Positions 50,201 through 55,893 of a stretch of DNA of 64,000 nt are shown one piece after another; position 1 is the first letter of the stretch, and every line of letters begins with the position of its first letter. The translations under genes were made by a program, and so were the position numbers. The notes beneath the pieces are model-generated. The model made no database searches and was not told the origin of the DNA. It saw nothing but the letters and a program-made list of their open reading frames with translations. The stretch spans positions 3,596,001 to 3,660,000 of the forward strand of contig OY763323.1 of NCBI GenBank assembly GCA_963667375.1. The letters are read 5' to 3'. This stretch comes from G963556115 sp963667375 (GTDB lineage: Bacteria > Planctomycetota > SZUA-567).

Positions 50201-51473
50201 AGGATTCTGTCTTGAGAAGGCGGGAATTATAATATGCTCTGAGCATATCGGTAGAGGAAATGGATTCAGGATTATGATTGTTGAGATACTCATAGGCATC
50301 GGCGAAGGTGTTGTCAGTTGCGGTAGCCTGAAAATCTCTTACCCAGGACAGTAAATCCTCATCACTGATCACCTCAAGATCGCTGTTATATAGCGGATTA
50401 TCCTTCTCGTAGATCAGTGCCGTCATTCCACCGACCATCCCGATAGCGGAAAAATCATCACTGAGAACCGCCTTATACTGGAGTGAGAACGCACTTCCCA
50501 GACCCTGACTGTCCGCGGTCTTGCTGGTAACACTGAATATCGTATCAAAATCGGTCAGAGCCGTAGCATTGATGGCGAGGAGTGTCTCATCACCGAGCGT
50601 GCCGTCAGCATCAATACTCAGATATTTATCGGTATCACAGTCTTTGATCACTGTCGTTCCGATAATATCCTGTTTCAGTTTATAGGTGCCGTTACCATCG
50701 GTATCACAGAAGACCGCATTACCGTCACTGTCAAAGACCAGATTCCCCTCATCATCTATCTTCTGACATAACAGCACCTCATCATTCTTATTGTTTATTG
50801 TCTGCTGCCCGTCAACCCCTCCGGCGTCGGTTCTATCCACATAGAACTTATCGGGATTATCTTCCGGCACATCCTCACCTATACTGAAGGAATATGAGAG
50901 TCCCAGAGTAATATCAACAGCGACCATATCCTTCACACTGCTGCCGTCCTCAAGGTTACTGATCATGGTGACAAGTTTGAAATCATCGGTACTGAGATCA
51001 AACTTGGCATCAAAATACGCGGTATAACTGAATGAAAAGTTCAACTGGAACAGAATATCATTGCTGTATTCATTACCGCTCACCGCAACGCTGTAATTGT
51101 AGTTATCAGCACCAACACCGAAGAGCGCATCAATCTCATCCCGGAATCCACTGATTGAAAGCTCATTACCGTCAAGCTTGAAATTAGCCAGTGTCTCGTC
51201 AATATTGGAGACAAAATCGGTAACTTCCTGTTCGTACTGGAGATTATCATTGATCAGCAGCAACTCCTGAGGAAAGACATTCTCCTCCAGATACTTGTCC
51301 AGACCCTCCAGATAAGCGGTATGCGCCAGCTCATTGAGCGCCGCCAGGTCAGCAGCCAGCATAACACGCGGTTCCAAAGCTTCAATCACCGGGCTGACCT
51401 TCTCAGAGATCAACTCCTCGGCCTGCTCGTGCTGCAGCAGATACTTCATAAATTTTTCATCCAGATAATGCAT
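35262..51473 (-). CDS. Giant LEPR-XLL exoprotein, 5403 aa
   Basis: The start is the ATG at 51473 (MHYLDEKFMKYLL), with GGGAG 7 nt upstream. No Sec signal peptide; residues 33-39 read LEPRVML followed by AADL, the N-terminal LEPR-XLL motif of very long PVC-type proteins. Rough layout: 45-1030 unique beta-rich region; 1140-1220 RTX-type GGxGxDxL repeats (calcium roll); 1240-2100 irregular Asp/Gly repeats of the same kind; 2130-3030 a right-handed beta-helix with GLUG-like turns; 3080-3360 a lactonase-like beta-propeller; 3365-3575 more Asp/Gly repeats; 3610-5160 about 15 PKD domains (14 with a W/Y-GDG-type motif); then a Ser/Asn/Gly-rich linker and a helical 140-residue tail. No sorting signal at the C-terminus is known to me. 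Presumably a surface adhesin or matrix protein exported by the genes just upstream. Confidence 0.93.
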   Translation of the reverse strand: MHYLDEKFMKYLLQHEQAEELISEKVSPVIEALEPRVMLAADLAALNELAHTAYLEGLDKYLEENVFPQELLLINDNLQYEQEVTDFVSNIDETLANFKLDGNELSISGFRDEIDALFGVGADNYNYSVAVSGNEYSNDILFQLNFSFSYTAYFDAKFDLSTDDFKLVTMISNLEDGSSVKDMVAVDITLGLSYSFSIGEDVPEDNPDKFYVDRTDAGGVDGQQTINNKNDEVLLCQKIDDEGNLVFDSDGNAVFCDTDGNGTYKLKQDIIGTTVIKDCDTDKYLSIDADGTLGDETLLAINATALTDFDTIFSVTSKTADSQGLGSAFSLQYKAVLSDDFSAIGMVGGMTALIYEKDNPLYNSDLEVISDEDLLSWVRDFQATATDNTFADAYEYLNNHNPESISSTDMLRAYYNSRLLKTESYASGDIVTSINTNSKYTVTYNSADNSFTTEDGMTATAFAASADTKLLNEDVNLNLYAKMSLVPDMEAWTDMDIDSNWWDNLIAAQPELNIETPIIIHAGQTTQHICTISAETYEPAATTFGGNYFQGFEVVYAPTIRDFGMFWGTMIETALAGIRSILDPAMPGVEALLMEVPGLSDFTDALGLGDTTVIGLVHTLALLLTPVDGGKTAATVDIFENVLEFITLVDKGALPEDSQPDAALGDLSLGVYRAKHKFYEHEQQLPSAEDNAKAAEKYMRETANAGKTPDADKVKAMAKQAKQKPNKREATANLVWDFGFDTPLFTSPGDFIYQLMSGTSSGTLFNFDISLDAFIEFKATFPFASVGFLDMSMALWIDLHTKFDISAGFDLKGMDQFLASLDWDADEGADLESMLASVDANANSILKNGFYIEDKYDTEKNKEKSEFEVALNIKVGVMVNTPKWLGKTFTIEAGARGGITMSFNVDINDLPNKLPYDEWRDNPVTEEGELYKYNADESLWVYDHHTHLDELADMHTDANRFTLSFSFKLKLEIFADLKLETWFGTFYPIRWKLKICEIPIWSPTARRPDSAHNIIAALNYNPPVLAGWQNQSDGVLELYVGDKADQRHYVTRGDNSDASPDGNTAETYVINVLGYTGVDEDGKAILSDQDTGMGETVEINYNGFTQQITGVKQIVGDAGSGEDKIYIRGKNSHEVVMGVTLSGGSGDDLLSYTGIGAARMFGNDGNDELTGGSGNDYLDGGSGNDVLYARAGVDTLLGGAGLDELSGGKGDDTLDGGSGGYAIIENTDDDGNVTYAQGAYSGDLYYWDFGDGNDVIDDTGVDQSLTRRDIDSLITTGMTQRVGRNSLQQADNITLTSNAAGEVLLSFEQDLTADCAAATLLRIDGVEDITLGGNGGGDVVDIYDYSDTDLESLALNLDYDNYSPGGSELNIHGTAADDTLQAYTERNSADGVALDSLAISRQVNGREQYILGITQSDMDTDYLNMYGYEGDDTIKVVSDENTKVSDYLKVGVIDGGAGDDYIEVDRIDGRNETRIIGNSGNDHIIVRNSTEFAIVGDDSELVSAQSSGNDIIEVYNSEIFTIDAGNGDNRFMLEETAGLTLLAGTGKDILSTNNISDFDIDLGDGDAEITVSEAAIDGKIISGSGFTSFTSTVEHPLTDTGLLRTTIELGGGGRIDEISIQAADALILRTSDDADRIIVSGSDDVKITAGDGDNYIESVGNTNLQVALGSGADEVKLDQTADAEVKAGAGDDIITASNTNRISIYGEDGADTIISGYAQAVISGGDGLDTVSFTDTDSGDSLADTVRLLLLSTVLRIQGTAWGTEVTTDFSGIESMALNLGSANNGGGDKNRLDIEGLSMDLAVTGSSGNDRIVVDTQINHKLTLDGMGGEDRLEVTYQDGYTSGMISTVDREAVAYTLLSNAGSEELLFRNIDITKLNLTDASDTFTVTAINNSTSIYAGTGDDRVIVDSAAYTLNVYGGADTDADPSGVNDSDTLILRLSGSVPLTADTFKDIGVTTEVLNIQNNTGADHDFMISNEAIYSGVTDRIMLADLAGALGAGMLDKIVLSGGTGSDTLTIDDTAATEAMKITINEDVINYGSGNSLVLQGSSMLNNLNNNLYNGISVEVEGKTYFYYQDNTDHSSLWSYSAAPDADLSDTSRQELVNYVEFRYRDTNYSEATMRLLDRDFDGYYEINSAEELLALMRTTTPGALSADYELMNDLDLSGLTLQTAIGSLAGSGVFTGTFNGQGCRISGLNLNETHDTGLFYRLGSGATIENLEIYQASVVCNTGNAGAGMLAGAVITSGAAGSEPNIIIKNVKINGGTVKHTATGTVAGYAGGLIGRSELSSTGGAKMLLVLDSYVCDANVSGVHSGGILGAVSLMDDTRAVIKNCMVEGLGSSGMLVKGGIIGQISVISHESSLDIQNSIVRHVVGDIYVENGIFESAAITDGEFHVTNCWIDGRGANVMINGIGASVVITKGTFVIESCTVHANNASAGLVDTITAGADAQVIFTKLEVNISNGRFGLVRSSVLNSYATLRVNQISITGSYSNVTSSDNCGSGLMGYLEVNTNAEARIEDICIDATVHRGLISELLTSGEVKIDGVYVGGQITDNGLVNKLTAQNGAVVDITNIEINSNAQMNHGFAYTYTIAAGASVELTKINIHGAGGSSEGGFIDHITCSGTLTIDGVTIALNSSKGFGTEIDANDSATVRINNFTVTGTAADCGLFNAIRLNSAGSHMIICNAQVSGKGCNRGLGNTVDVSGTLQLSEVSSYYVTGNIGGFETVRIENSGVFYFKNSEVLGDMKHRFIKELIIQNGGEFQLNKCCGLGNTDTTGTSYVEAGGMISYVNIYDQGRLEIVNCYYNGYVAGDQDAGGLIGRIYAHNYSGPITISNSAVVSTSIIASYRAGGMLGAILVQDGTSSQYLVTFRDAYVSVTSTIHATFTAHPRAYDNDTWSDKEWARNMTTPRGLAGGLFGYIQSTRSGGVNVQSYDIICSNIDGYDHTSNESGKAKGNMGNSRGFTTQQTASFDGCTYHYYTCDSNIVSGTENIAPSLAAGFDSSIWNVTAIAGLIAVVTGFKVDCFNEGNTFAPASADVPSGGFTNIGIGLDEAVTGVYSSYTVEDKFNAELNMDSGIKFMAYGYNGAEGYLYAADAGKTGIVWYEIAGDGSLKTGVNSAPKGMQNLEGVNNMLSADGGRILIVFSDNNVSSYEVNQVTGKLQLKTVLLNSALNYNSSIAVEGVTCFAGTDGGIYLLNAGCDRLEQIAAPSGQFGAVKSVKLSADGKYMYAVHGDTDSIAVYSIDAGTNMLTLVSVIREGENGVRGIAGVTDVIESDGYLVAVGAVNNTVAVFSVESGHRNFEQVQYLRNGAGISNLVNPQSVHINAAGEVSVICINSSTASVVNFSLDASPEAPKNLWTLEYNDIDALKMEMGVFDDVIELTDALFADITINTADGLDNITVFSTLAGSDITIDSGAGNDRITLKNSDSATDFDIKTGAGDDVVTIDKIGGNSTISTGDGADTVTLGTLLSACTLALSTGAGDDSISVHEIAAGSGTAALTSLTVDSGSGADSVKIELVGLNSKVTLSGGTGDDSITLYAAGIANIAGKSGDITNPDIRIYGNAGTDKLIYYGTPTNTLQPDHDVIEDDNNNHVAEYWSIENFLFPQASLLADLKVVDPDNVIEGGAVTLSAAASYIPVDLGLKYEWDLNNDGVYDKTTSEATLEITLAMLTTYGLLDDGVYNVAVKVSANGQSSTATAGLKVKNKKRQIKILGSSSVQEDNLYTLTLDPNNSSEPSTADIITSWKINWGDGMEETYTGNPSAVTHIYKNPGAFTIAAVAFDNDGATESTSKSLAVTVDSRAHINILNGSGEHVAEGATYRLSLKSDRPQSGEGTWKISWGDGNSNLVSCADTTVIADIDHVYADGSAAGTEFNITIELVCEEGTYTEAHAVTVDNIAPVSALEGAATAVEGTPYQLTIKAPQDPGTDSVSKYLVDWGDGKGVEEVEVDFSSQDCTITHTYPDASAAGDSYRIKVVLVDEDGTYDQEGQLLIKDILLENAAPNVTFDQAGESKVINQGGAVTLSGFSYSDIGQDAVQGWIINWGDGITEVYSPEEIAAADSGIAHSYAEVGEYTVSVSAWDDDSAQDIPAAAGSCGVKVNPVNSGGENEEPAVWVKPVVTLSDNVASVGEGEGYVLTLSGYIYASQDSVSIDELIIDWGDGTTETLSAEDFSKLRSGEDVQVAHVFADDKAVTDDIAVTFRDNQFKIGGILSESTITEGDTATADTVVLGADGKPYWNGRCMVLANGMICSPGLVTADIGGVSVEKYYEIVSDKGVYKLRERAVSETQTDYLNDLRLSVAVTDIAPEFDLSGALAVTQGQEYKLDISSAIDVAGDGVTSYRIDWGDGSSTVIDSDAIENGENVADGRSVSHIYETEGEQMITISQVSSEGTEYDSTVVTLSNTLTVTVLDAAMDIDISGNTTVGELHEYTLNLGEITDPANVGATVTPLSWIIDWGDGGTPQRIANNGSLPVNTAEHVYYGSPDFVYNISVSFEVVEAGVTKTYSSSVKQSVKVVNNTPEVSLVTATTEIVEGNKFSGIYKLTDPTGKKEWHITVDYGDGSAVKTLDITSETFALEHIYADNGDYNITINVVDTYKAAASSFTTAVAVSNYVPVAHLTGSDTVDEGVEYSLDVSNVFDTGTDTVTAYIIDWGDGKSISLTQQELTDLGNVVTHKYADDCAPEIKLSVTDEDGTHSDIAVKSITVSDVAPVFTLSGSGTVTQGMEYTLNISAPSDVEADTVSSYVIDWGDGSTSTVDSSTIAATATVGDSRSLKHAYATEGEKQIRIYAVASDGRSYNAESVTLSNTLKTEVIDALMDMSISGAATVNELGVYTLNLGAVSDPANPASAVIPSKWIVTWGDGEVEKILNTGNVLSREVTHNYQGAPEAEYTISVSFEEIEGDVTKSYTATATQRLKVVNNTPEVALVTATTEIVEGNKFSGAYKLSDNTSNHNWLVKVNYGDNTGDQVISITEKEFTLEHIYADDGEYQVTVSVVDDYNAESNELITRVKVKNFVPVASITGVAAVTEGVAYSLQLDGIYDSGADTISSFNISWGDGEESTLTLAQLQSQGYVVTHTFADNCNPQIKLSVTDEDGTYTDIAVKNIEVANAAPSLVIGNTVYNVSADIPFTQLLKLIDSSAADYLEVTVNYGDGRAPLVLNPGQARTQLISNSYGAPGQYKIQLQVKDDDGGVSAVYSITVNVASTSSSNTGTGSNSNDDTPETAAGNTGSSGNTVEDEYSYDDGEDAGNEIDTIRQVMTSVGGSKQNTGGVVYNTNLESTLGGDNVLLRMSLAGIEKSEGYNSGVAAEDLDRIRFFDMGKAEERKNEYVSDSVYSKVALLNEDVLLEKIGGGLNSLITKEGLLSKITEISAAREKFIEDHQKEYLAQGGELLIALDELVAQLS
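36000..40640 (-). repeat. Array of about 15 PKD domains
   Basis: Inside the giant gene. Each unit of roughly 90-110 residues carries one I-x-WGDG (or YGDG/YGDN) strand and ends with an H-x-Y/F motif such as VTHKYAD or EHIYAD. The first unit has the variant YEWDLNNDG. PKD domains are beta-sandwiches used as extended spacers and glycan- or protein-binding modules at cell surfaces. Confidence 0.9.
36150..38570 (-). repeat. Tandem duplication of a four-PKD block (about 1.2 kb per copy)
   Basis: Copy 1 (about 37360-38570) and copy 2 (about 36150-37360) carry four PKD domains each, in the same order. Telltale matches: VTQGQEYKLDIS with VTQGMEYTLNIS; ELHEYTLNLGEITDPAN with ELGVYTLNLGAVSDPAN; and the nearly invariant VKVVNNTPEVSLVTATTE with LKVVNNTPEVALVTATTE. 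This shows growth of the protein by block duplication. Confidence 0.85.
47820..48060 (-). repeat. RTX-type nonapeptide repeats
   Basis: Six to seven GGxGxDxL units in a row (GGSGDDLLS, GNDGNDELT, GGSGNDYLD, GGSGNDVLY, GGAGLDELS, GGKGDDTLD) in the giant protein at about residues 1140-1220. These form a calcium-bound parallel beta-roll that folds outside the cell, where calcium is high, typical of proteins exported unfolded. Confidence 0.9.
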
Positions 51474-51700
51474 AACAAAACTCCCGAAAACCCTAAAAAA
51501 AGAAAAATATCCATACAATTATTACACAAAACTATACAACCACTCCTTAGTATAAGCGCCACTGTTAGCCCTTTGTTAGAAATCAACTAAAATCGTATTT
51601 TATCCCTCATTACTGTCATATAAAGCAGCAGAACCGACTCAAACAGCCGGTTATCATAAAGGATTATGAAATAACAGTATTAACAGCGCCTCAGATCGCT
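51474..51700. promoter_or_regulatory. Leader of the giant gene
   Basis: 227 bp between the SecA-like stop and the giant gene's start. Long enough for a private promoter, with AT-rich sequence near 51480-51540 and GGGAG before the ATG. No terminator-like hairpin is visible, so read-through from the export genes is also likely. Confidence 0.45.
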
Positions 51701-53713
51701 CTAAACAATATCCTCTCCTCCAAATGATAATGATTCTTGCGAACGGTAATCATAACGCTCGGAATTCAGCCGCTGGCGTGCGAAGAATCGCTGCGCCTTA
51801 TACTGGGCAAATCTAAAACAGGTGCTAGCGATTTTACCCCGCAGCATTTTACCTTTTCTAGGGTTATCAGCACCGGTTTTATTTACCCTGCCGAGAAGAT
51901 GCCGCATGAGACGTGCGAGCAGCGGACTGAAAGCGGTTATCATCTCATCCTCCCAGCTGACGATAATACTGACACTGCCGTTATTACCCTGGCGCGAACA
52001 TCTTCCGAAGAGCTGCCGGTCGATTCTCCCGCTGGTATGAATCTCAGTAGCGATCACATGCAGACCGCCGAGGTCATTTACCCCTTTACCCAGCTTGATA
52101 TCGGTACCGCGTCCGGCCATGTTGGTAGCGATGGTAATCGCCCCCTCCTTACCGGCTTCGGCCACGATATCCGCCTCCTCACGGTGGTTTACCGCATTGA
52201 GAATCGCACACGGGATCTCATTCCTGCCGAACAATTCCCCCAGCACCTGACTGTCCCTGACATTACGGGTTCCGATCAGAACCGGTCTGCCACCGGCATG
52301 GATCCGCACTGCTTCCTCCAGTACCGCCTGCCATTTTTCCTCCTTGGTAGCCAGTACCTTTACCGGCAGAAAAATCCGGGGACAGACTTTGCGCGGCGGT
52401 ATCGCCACTACCGGCAGACGATATACCTGCCAGAGCTCCTGACGGCACTCACTGGCGGTTCCGGTCATACCGCTTATCCGCTCATACTGCCGGAAAAACC
52501 GCTGAAAACTGATACGGGCGCAGGTCTCCTTCGGCAGCGTAATCTCGACTCCTTCTTTGGCTTCAACCGCCTGCTGCATACCGCCCTTCCAGCTGTGATT
52601 AGGCATCAGTCTACCGGTAGAGTTATCCACCAGTACCACCTTGTCGGCATCCAGGATATAATCATGACCACACCGGTAGAAATGCTTCGCCTGTAATGCC
52701 TGGATAATCATATCCTCCAGAATCCTGCCCCGCACCCCGCCCACAGTCTTATTACGGTATTTTTCCCGTGCCGGCGGCAGCAGAGTCACCGCCTTATGCA
52801 GCGATTCCAGCCGGTAGTCTTGCCCCTCTTGATAGTCCTCAACATGGCGGCAGCATTCATAATAAGCCTGAGCCGAAACGCGACTTCCTACCTCCTGACT
52901 GATGATAAGAGGAGTCACCGCCCGGTCTATCAACACCGAGTCCGCCTCATCAACAATCACACAAAACAGTCCCCGCTGCAGCAGACGCGCTTCAAGTCCT
53001 CCCGCCTGTTTTGCAGCGGTGATTATTTTCCGGGTAAGGTTTCGCTCTGAACGTAACGCCAGAGCGTCACGCAGATAATCAGCCACCACCTCCTTCTCAG
53101 CGCAGTAGGTAACATCGGCCTTATAGGCTTCCCTTCTCGCTTCCGGTTTCATATCCCCCCCGATAAAGGAAACACTGCAGCCGCAATACTCATAAAACTC
53201 ACGCATCTCCAGCGAATCCCGCTCAGCCAGATAATCATTGACCGTGATCAGATGGCAGCCTTTGCCATACCAGCCGCAGAGAATACCGGCCATTGCCGCC
53301 ACCAGTGATTTACCCTCACCGGTAGCCATTTCAATAAGTGAATTGTTCTGCATCGCCAGCACGCCGGCATACTGCACCCGGTAAGGCGTAATATTTTTAG
53401 TACGCTGGCAGGCAGTTCCAATCAGTGCCAGCGCAGCAATAAGCGTACGCTTATTCATAGAATTACTGCGCACAGCCTCTCGGGAACCGGCTAATAGCTG
53501 CTTAAGCTCCTGAACCGGCAGAGTTGCATATTCTTCCTGTTTCTGTTCCACCTCTCTGGCCATGTTAATAATCGAACGCTGTGAAAAAGTCATACGCTTC
53601 AGCAGATGTGTCATCCGATACCAGATAAAATCCGCACCCTCCACCGGTTTGGAAGTATCTTTAGCCCGGGACAAAGCCCGCCAGCGTTCAAACTCAGAAT
53701 ATGAACCGGTCAT
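51701..53713 (-). CDS. Short SecA paralogue (dedicated export ATPase)
   Basis: 670 aa. Walker A TGEGKS at 131-136, VDEADS at 255-260, the preprotein-binding and linker part with STGRLMPNHSWKGGMQQAVEAKEGV (about 365-390), SGMTGTA at 414-420, NMAGRGTDIKLG at 531-542 and RIDRQLFGRCSRQG at 563-576: an intact SecA motor. After about residue 625 only the first helix of the scaffold domain remains (CFRFAQYKAQRFFARQRLN). The rest of the helical scaffold/wing and the C-terminal zinc linker of the roughly 900-aa housekeeping SecA are missing. Its ATG overlaps the stop of the M50-HlyD gene by 4 nt. It sits directly before the giant gene and probably drives that protein's export; the channel (SecYEG or other) is unknown. 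Confidence 0.92.
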   Translation of the reverse strand: MTGSYSEFERWRALSRAKDTSKPVEGADFIWYRMTHLLKRMTFSQRSIINMAREVEQKQEEYATLPVQELKQLLAGSREAVRSNSMNKRTLIAALALIGTACQRTKNITPYRVQYAGVLAMQNNSLIEMATGEGKSLVAAMAGILCGWYGKGCHLITVNDYLAERDSLEMREFYEYCGCSVSFIGGDMKPEARREAYKADVTYCAEKEVVADYLRDALALRSERNLTRKIITAAKQAGGLEARLLQRGLFCVIVDEADSVLIDRAVTPLIISQEVGSRVSAQAYYECCRHVEDYQEGQDYRLESLHKAVTLLPPAREKYRNKTVGGVRGRILEDMIIQALQAKHFYRCGHDYILDADKVVLVDNSTGRLMPNHSWKGGMQQAVEAKEGVEITLPKETCARISFQRFFRQYERISGMTGTASECRQELWQVYRLPVVAIPPRKVCPRIFLPVKVLATKEEKWQAVLEEAVRIHAGGRPVLIGTRNVRDSQVLGELFGRNEIPCAILNAVNHREEADIVAEAGKEGAITIATNMAGRGTDIKLGKGVNDLGGLHVIATEIHTSGRIDRQLFGRCSRQGNNGSVSIIVSWEDEMITAFSPLLARLMRHLLGRVNKTGADNPRKGKMLRGKIASTCFRFAQYKAQRFFARQRLNSERYDYRSQESLSFGGEDIV

Positions 53714-55878
53714 ATATTGTACTTTCTCTGAAGCAGCTGGAGCAATCTTCCCCAGGCCTGCACCAGCAGTGATTTAGGGATCAGCCTTACCCTTGCAACC
53801 ACCTTCTGCCCATCGTACATCTGTAACGGAACCTGACTGTTATCAAACCTTATCACGATATCAAACAATCTCTCCTCACTCAAGCGCCGGTTATAGCGGT
53901 CTGTTTGAGTATGAACATTACCCCCGGCAATATCACTAAGAGCTATTGACGGCAGTTCTTTCGAACCAACCGCGGCGATAGAGACAATACTCCCGCTTAA
54001 AACCGCGCCAGCCCCGGCTGGCAGCCTGATCTCAACCTGCTTACAGCCCTCATTGACAATGGCGGCAGCGGCATTCTGGGTAGCCACACAACGGATGCGA
54101 AACTCACCGGTTGCAAGCACACGTCCTATCTCCTGCCCTTTCTGAAGGTAACACCCGGTGGAGGTTATCTCCGGATCAGCAACCCAGTAACCGGCAATAT
54201 CCGTAAATACCGTAAGCTCCTGCAACTCCTCCTGCGAAAGCCTGATCCCGGCTTTCAGTGCCTCCTGTTGTTTTCTGGCTACCTGCAGCGCCGTGGGATT
54301 ATTCGCCAGTGCCTGATTTACCTGATATGCACCGGCATCATACTCTGCCATTGACCGCAGCAGCTGCGCCCGCAGCTCATGATTCTCCATACTTACCAGA
54401 CTCGTACCAGCCTCTACCCGCTGTGAAGCGGTATGACTGATTACAAAGCCCGAGGTTGCCGTACGAATTACTCTGGATTCAACCGATTCCACAATGCCGT
54501 CTATCCGGTCATAATCATTGAAAGGAATCAGACCGACCGCTACTGCTACCGACAACAGCAGAGAACCCGTGACCGCAAATGCTCTTCTGCGTTTTCCGCG
54601 CAGCTCAGCACTATGGAGCAGATAACCCGCCAGCTGATATAGTGGTCTTACCACCAGCCCGAATAGACCCATGACCAGAACAATAACGCCAACTATAAAG
54701 AGCTGATCCGCAACAAACATACTGATACCGGCAAATACGACCAACCTGTAGCAGAAGGCAAGGGTACTGTATACCGGAAACAGTACTTTTTCAGAGTCGT
54801 TATAATATTGCTGCTTCTCCCCCATCACTCCGTAAAAAATGCGTTTAAGGTATCCCTTCAGCGTCGCATTTGCCCGGTTCGCCAGATTCGGCATTTCCAG
54901 AATATCACAAAGCGCATAATAACCGTCATAACGCAGCAGCGGATTGCCATTGAACAGCAGCGTAGACACGCCGCAGACAAACATGATGTTATATGCCAGA
55001 CTGTGCAGCGGCGATCCCGGATCGACCTGCACCCAGACAATAATCGCCAGAGCCGCAATCGCCAGTTCAACAATAATTCCACCGAGTCCGACAAGTACCC
55101 GGTACCATTTTTTCTTCATTATCCAGGCTGAAGAGACATCAATATACGGCAAAGGCGAGAAAACCAGCAGCATTATACCGAAAGTGTGCACCCCCAGGCT
55201 CTCACCCGAGGCCTGCCCCAGAACCTTGCACATAAATCCATGACCGCATTCATGCAAGAGCTTAGTAAAAGCGATACAGAGGTAAAGCCAGGGAAGATTT
55301 GCAGGGGTCAGGATCGAAGAGGAGTCAAGCCGCAGATCCTGTGTATGACCTGCCAGCATGCTTGCAGCTGTCATTAGCAGAGTAAGCCACAGCAGTGCCC
55401 CGAACCATGAGATAAATAATGCCGCCGCCGGCCGCAATAAATTCAGAATTTTATCGGGATCGAACAACGGAATTTTCGGGAAGAAGATACTGCTCAAAAA
55501 AGCTTTCCGCTTCTGCCATTCTTCACGCTCCAGCATGCGCAGATGTACCGCCGTATCAGGAGGGATCTCACCATTGAGCAGCCCTGACGCGAAGAGCTGA
55601 TTGAGAATTTGTATCACTTCGCCCTGCGACGGGGCATTTTGAGAGTCGGACTCCAGCACCAGTTCCCAGGCTTCATTGAGTGTACGCCTGCCATTGAGCA
55701 GCGACAGAACCTTGAAAGCTGAGGTATTGAGCCGGAAATAGCGATTCTGCGTCGGACTGGAAATAACATGCCACACCTGTCCATGATACCGCTGGCGGCT
55801 CACGGTGGCGGAAGAGCTGAGATACAGACGCAGATCCCGGATGCGGTACCAGTACTCATGCATGGTGCTGTTACTCAT
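53710..55878 (-). CDS. PqqD-like / M50 site-2 protease / HlyD fusion membrane protein
   Basis: 722 aa; ATG after GGAGGAGG. Residues about 25-105 form a PqqD-like winged helix (RYFRLNTSAFKVLSLLNGRRTLNEAW...LFASGLL). Residues 150-430 are several membrane helices with the zinc site HECGH (209-213) and the second motif NPLLRYDGYY (312-321), as in M50 proteases. A helix near 440 leads to a periplasmic HlyD-type adaptor: barrel-sandwich half DGIVESVESRVIRTATSGFV, a coiled coil, then a second half and beta-barrel. PqqD folds bind peptides, and M50 enzymes cut substrates at or in the membrane, so one protein could recognise, trim and pass on the exported protein. That role is inference. Confidence 0.9.
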   Translation of the reverse strand: MSNSTMHEYWYRIRDLRLYLSSSATVSRQRYHGQVWHVISSPTQNRYFRLNTSAFKVLSLLNGRRTLNEAWELVLESDSQNAPSQGEVIQILNQLFASGLLNGEIPPDTAVHLRMLEREEWQKRKAFLSSIFFPKIPLFDPDKILNLLRPAAALFISWFGALLWLTLLMTAASMLAGHTQDLRLDSSSILTPANLPWLYLCIAFTKLLHECGHGFMCKVLGQASGESLGVHTFGIMLLVFSPLPYIDVSSAWIMKKKWYRVLVGLGGIIVELAIAALAIIVWVQVDPGSPLHSLAYNIMFVCGVSTLLFNGNPLLRYDGYYALCDILEMPNLANRANATLKGYLKRIFYGVMGEKQQYYNDSEKVLFPVYSTLAFCYRLVVFAGISMFVADQLFIVGVIVLVMGLFGLVVRPLYQLAGYLLHSAELRGKRRRAFAVTGSLLLSVAVAVGLIPFNDYDRIDGIVESVESRVIRTATSGFVISHTASQRVEAGTSLVSMENHELRAQLLRSMAEYDAGAYQVNQALANNPTALQVARKQQEALKAGIRLSQEELQELTVFTDIAGYWVADPEITSTGCYLQKGQEIGRVLATGEFRIRCVATQNAAAAIVNEGCKQVEIRLPAGAGAVLSGSIVSIAAVGSKELPSIALSDIAGGNVHTQTDRYNRRLSEERLFDIVIRFDNSQVPLQMYDGQKVVARVRLIPKSLLVQAWGRLLQLLQRKYNI

Positions 55879-55893
55879 AATCCTCCTCCCGGA

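Noticed and set aside
51701..53713. Housekeeping SecA
   Set aside because: Too short, lacks most of the scaffold/wing and the zinc tail, and is embedded in the giant-protein cluster.
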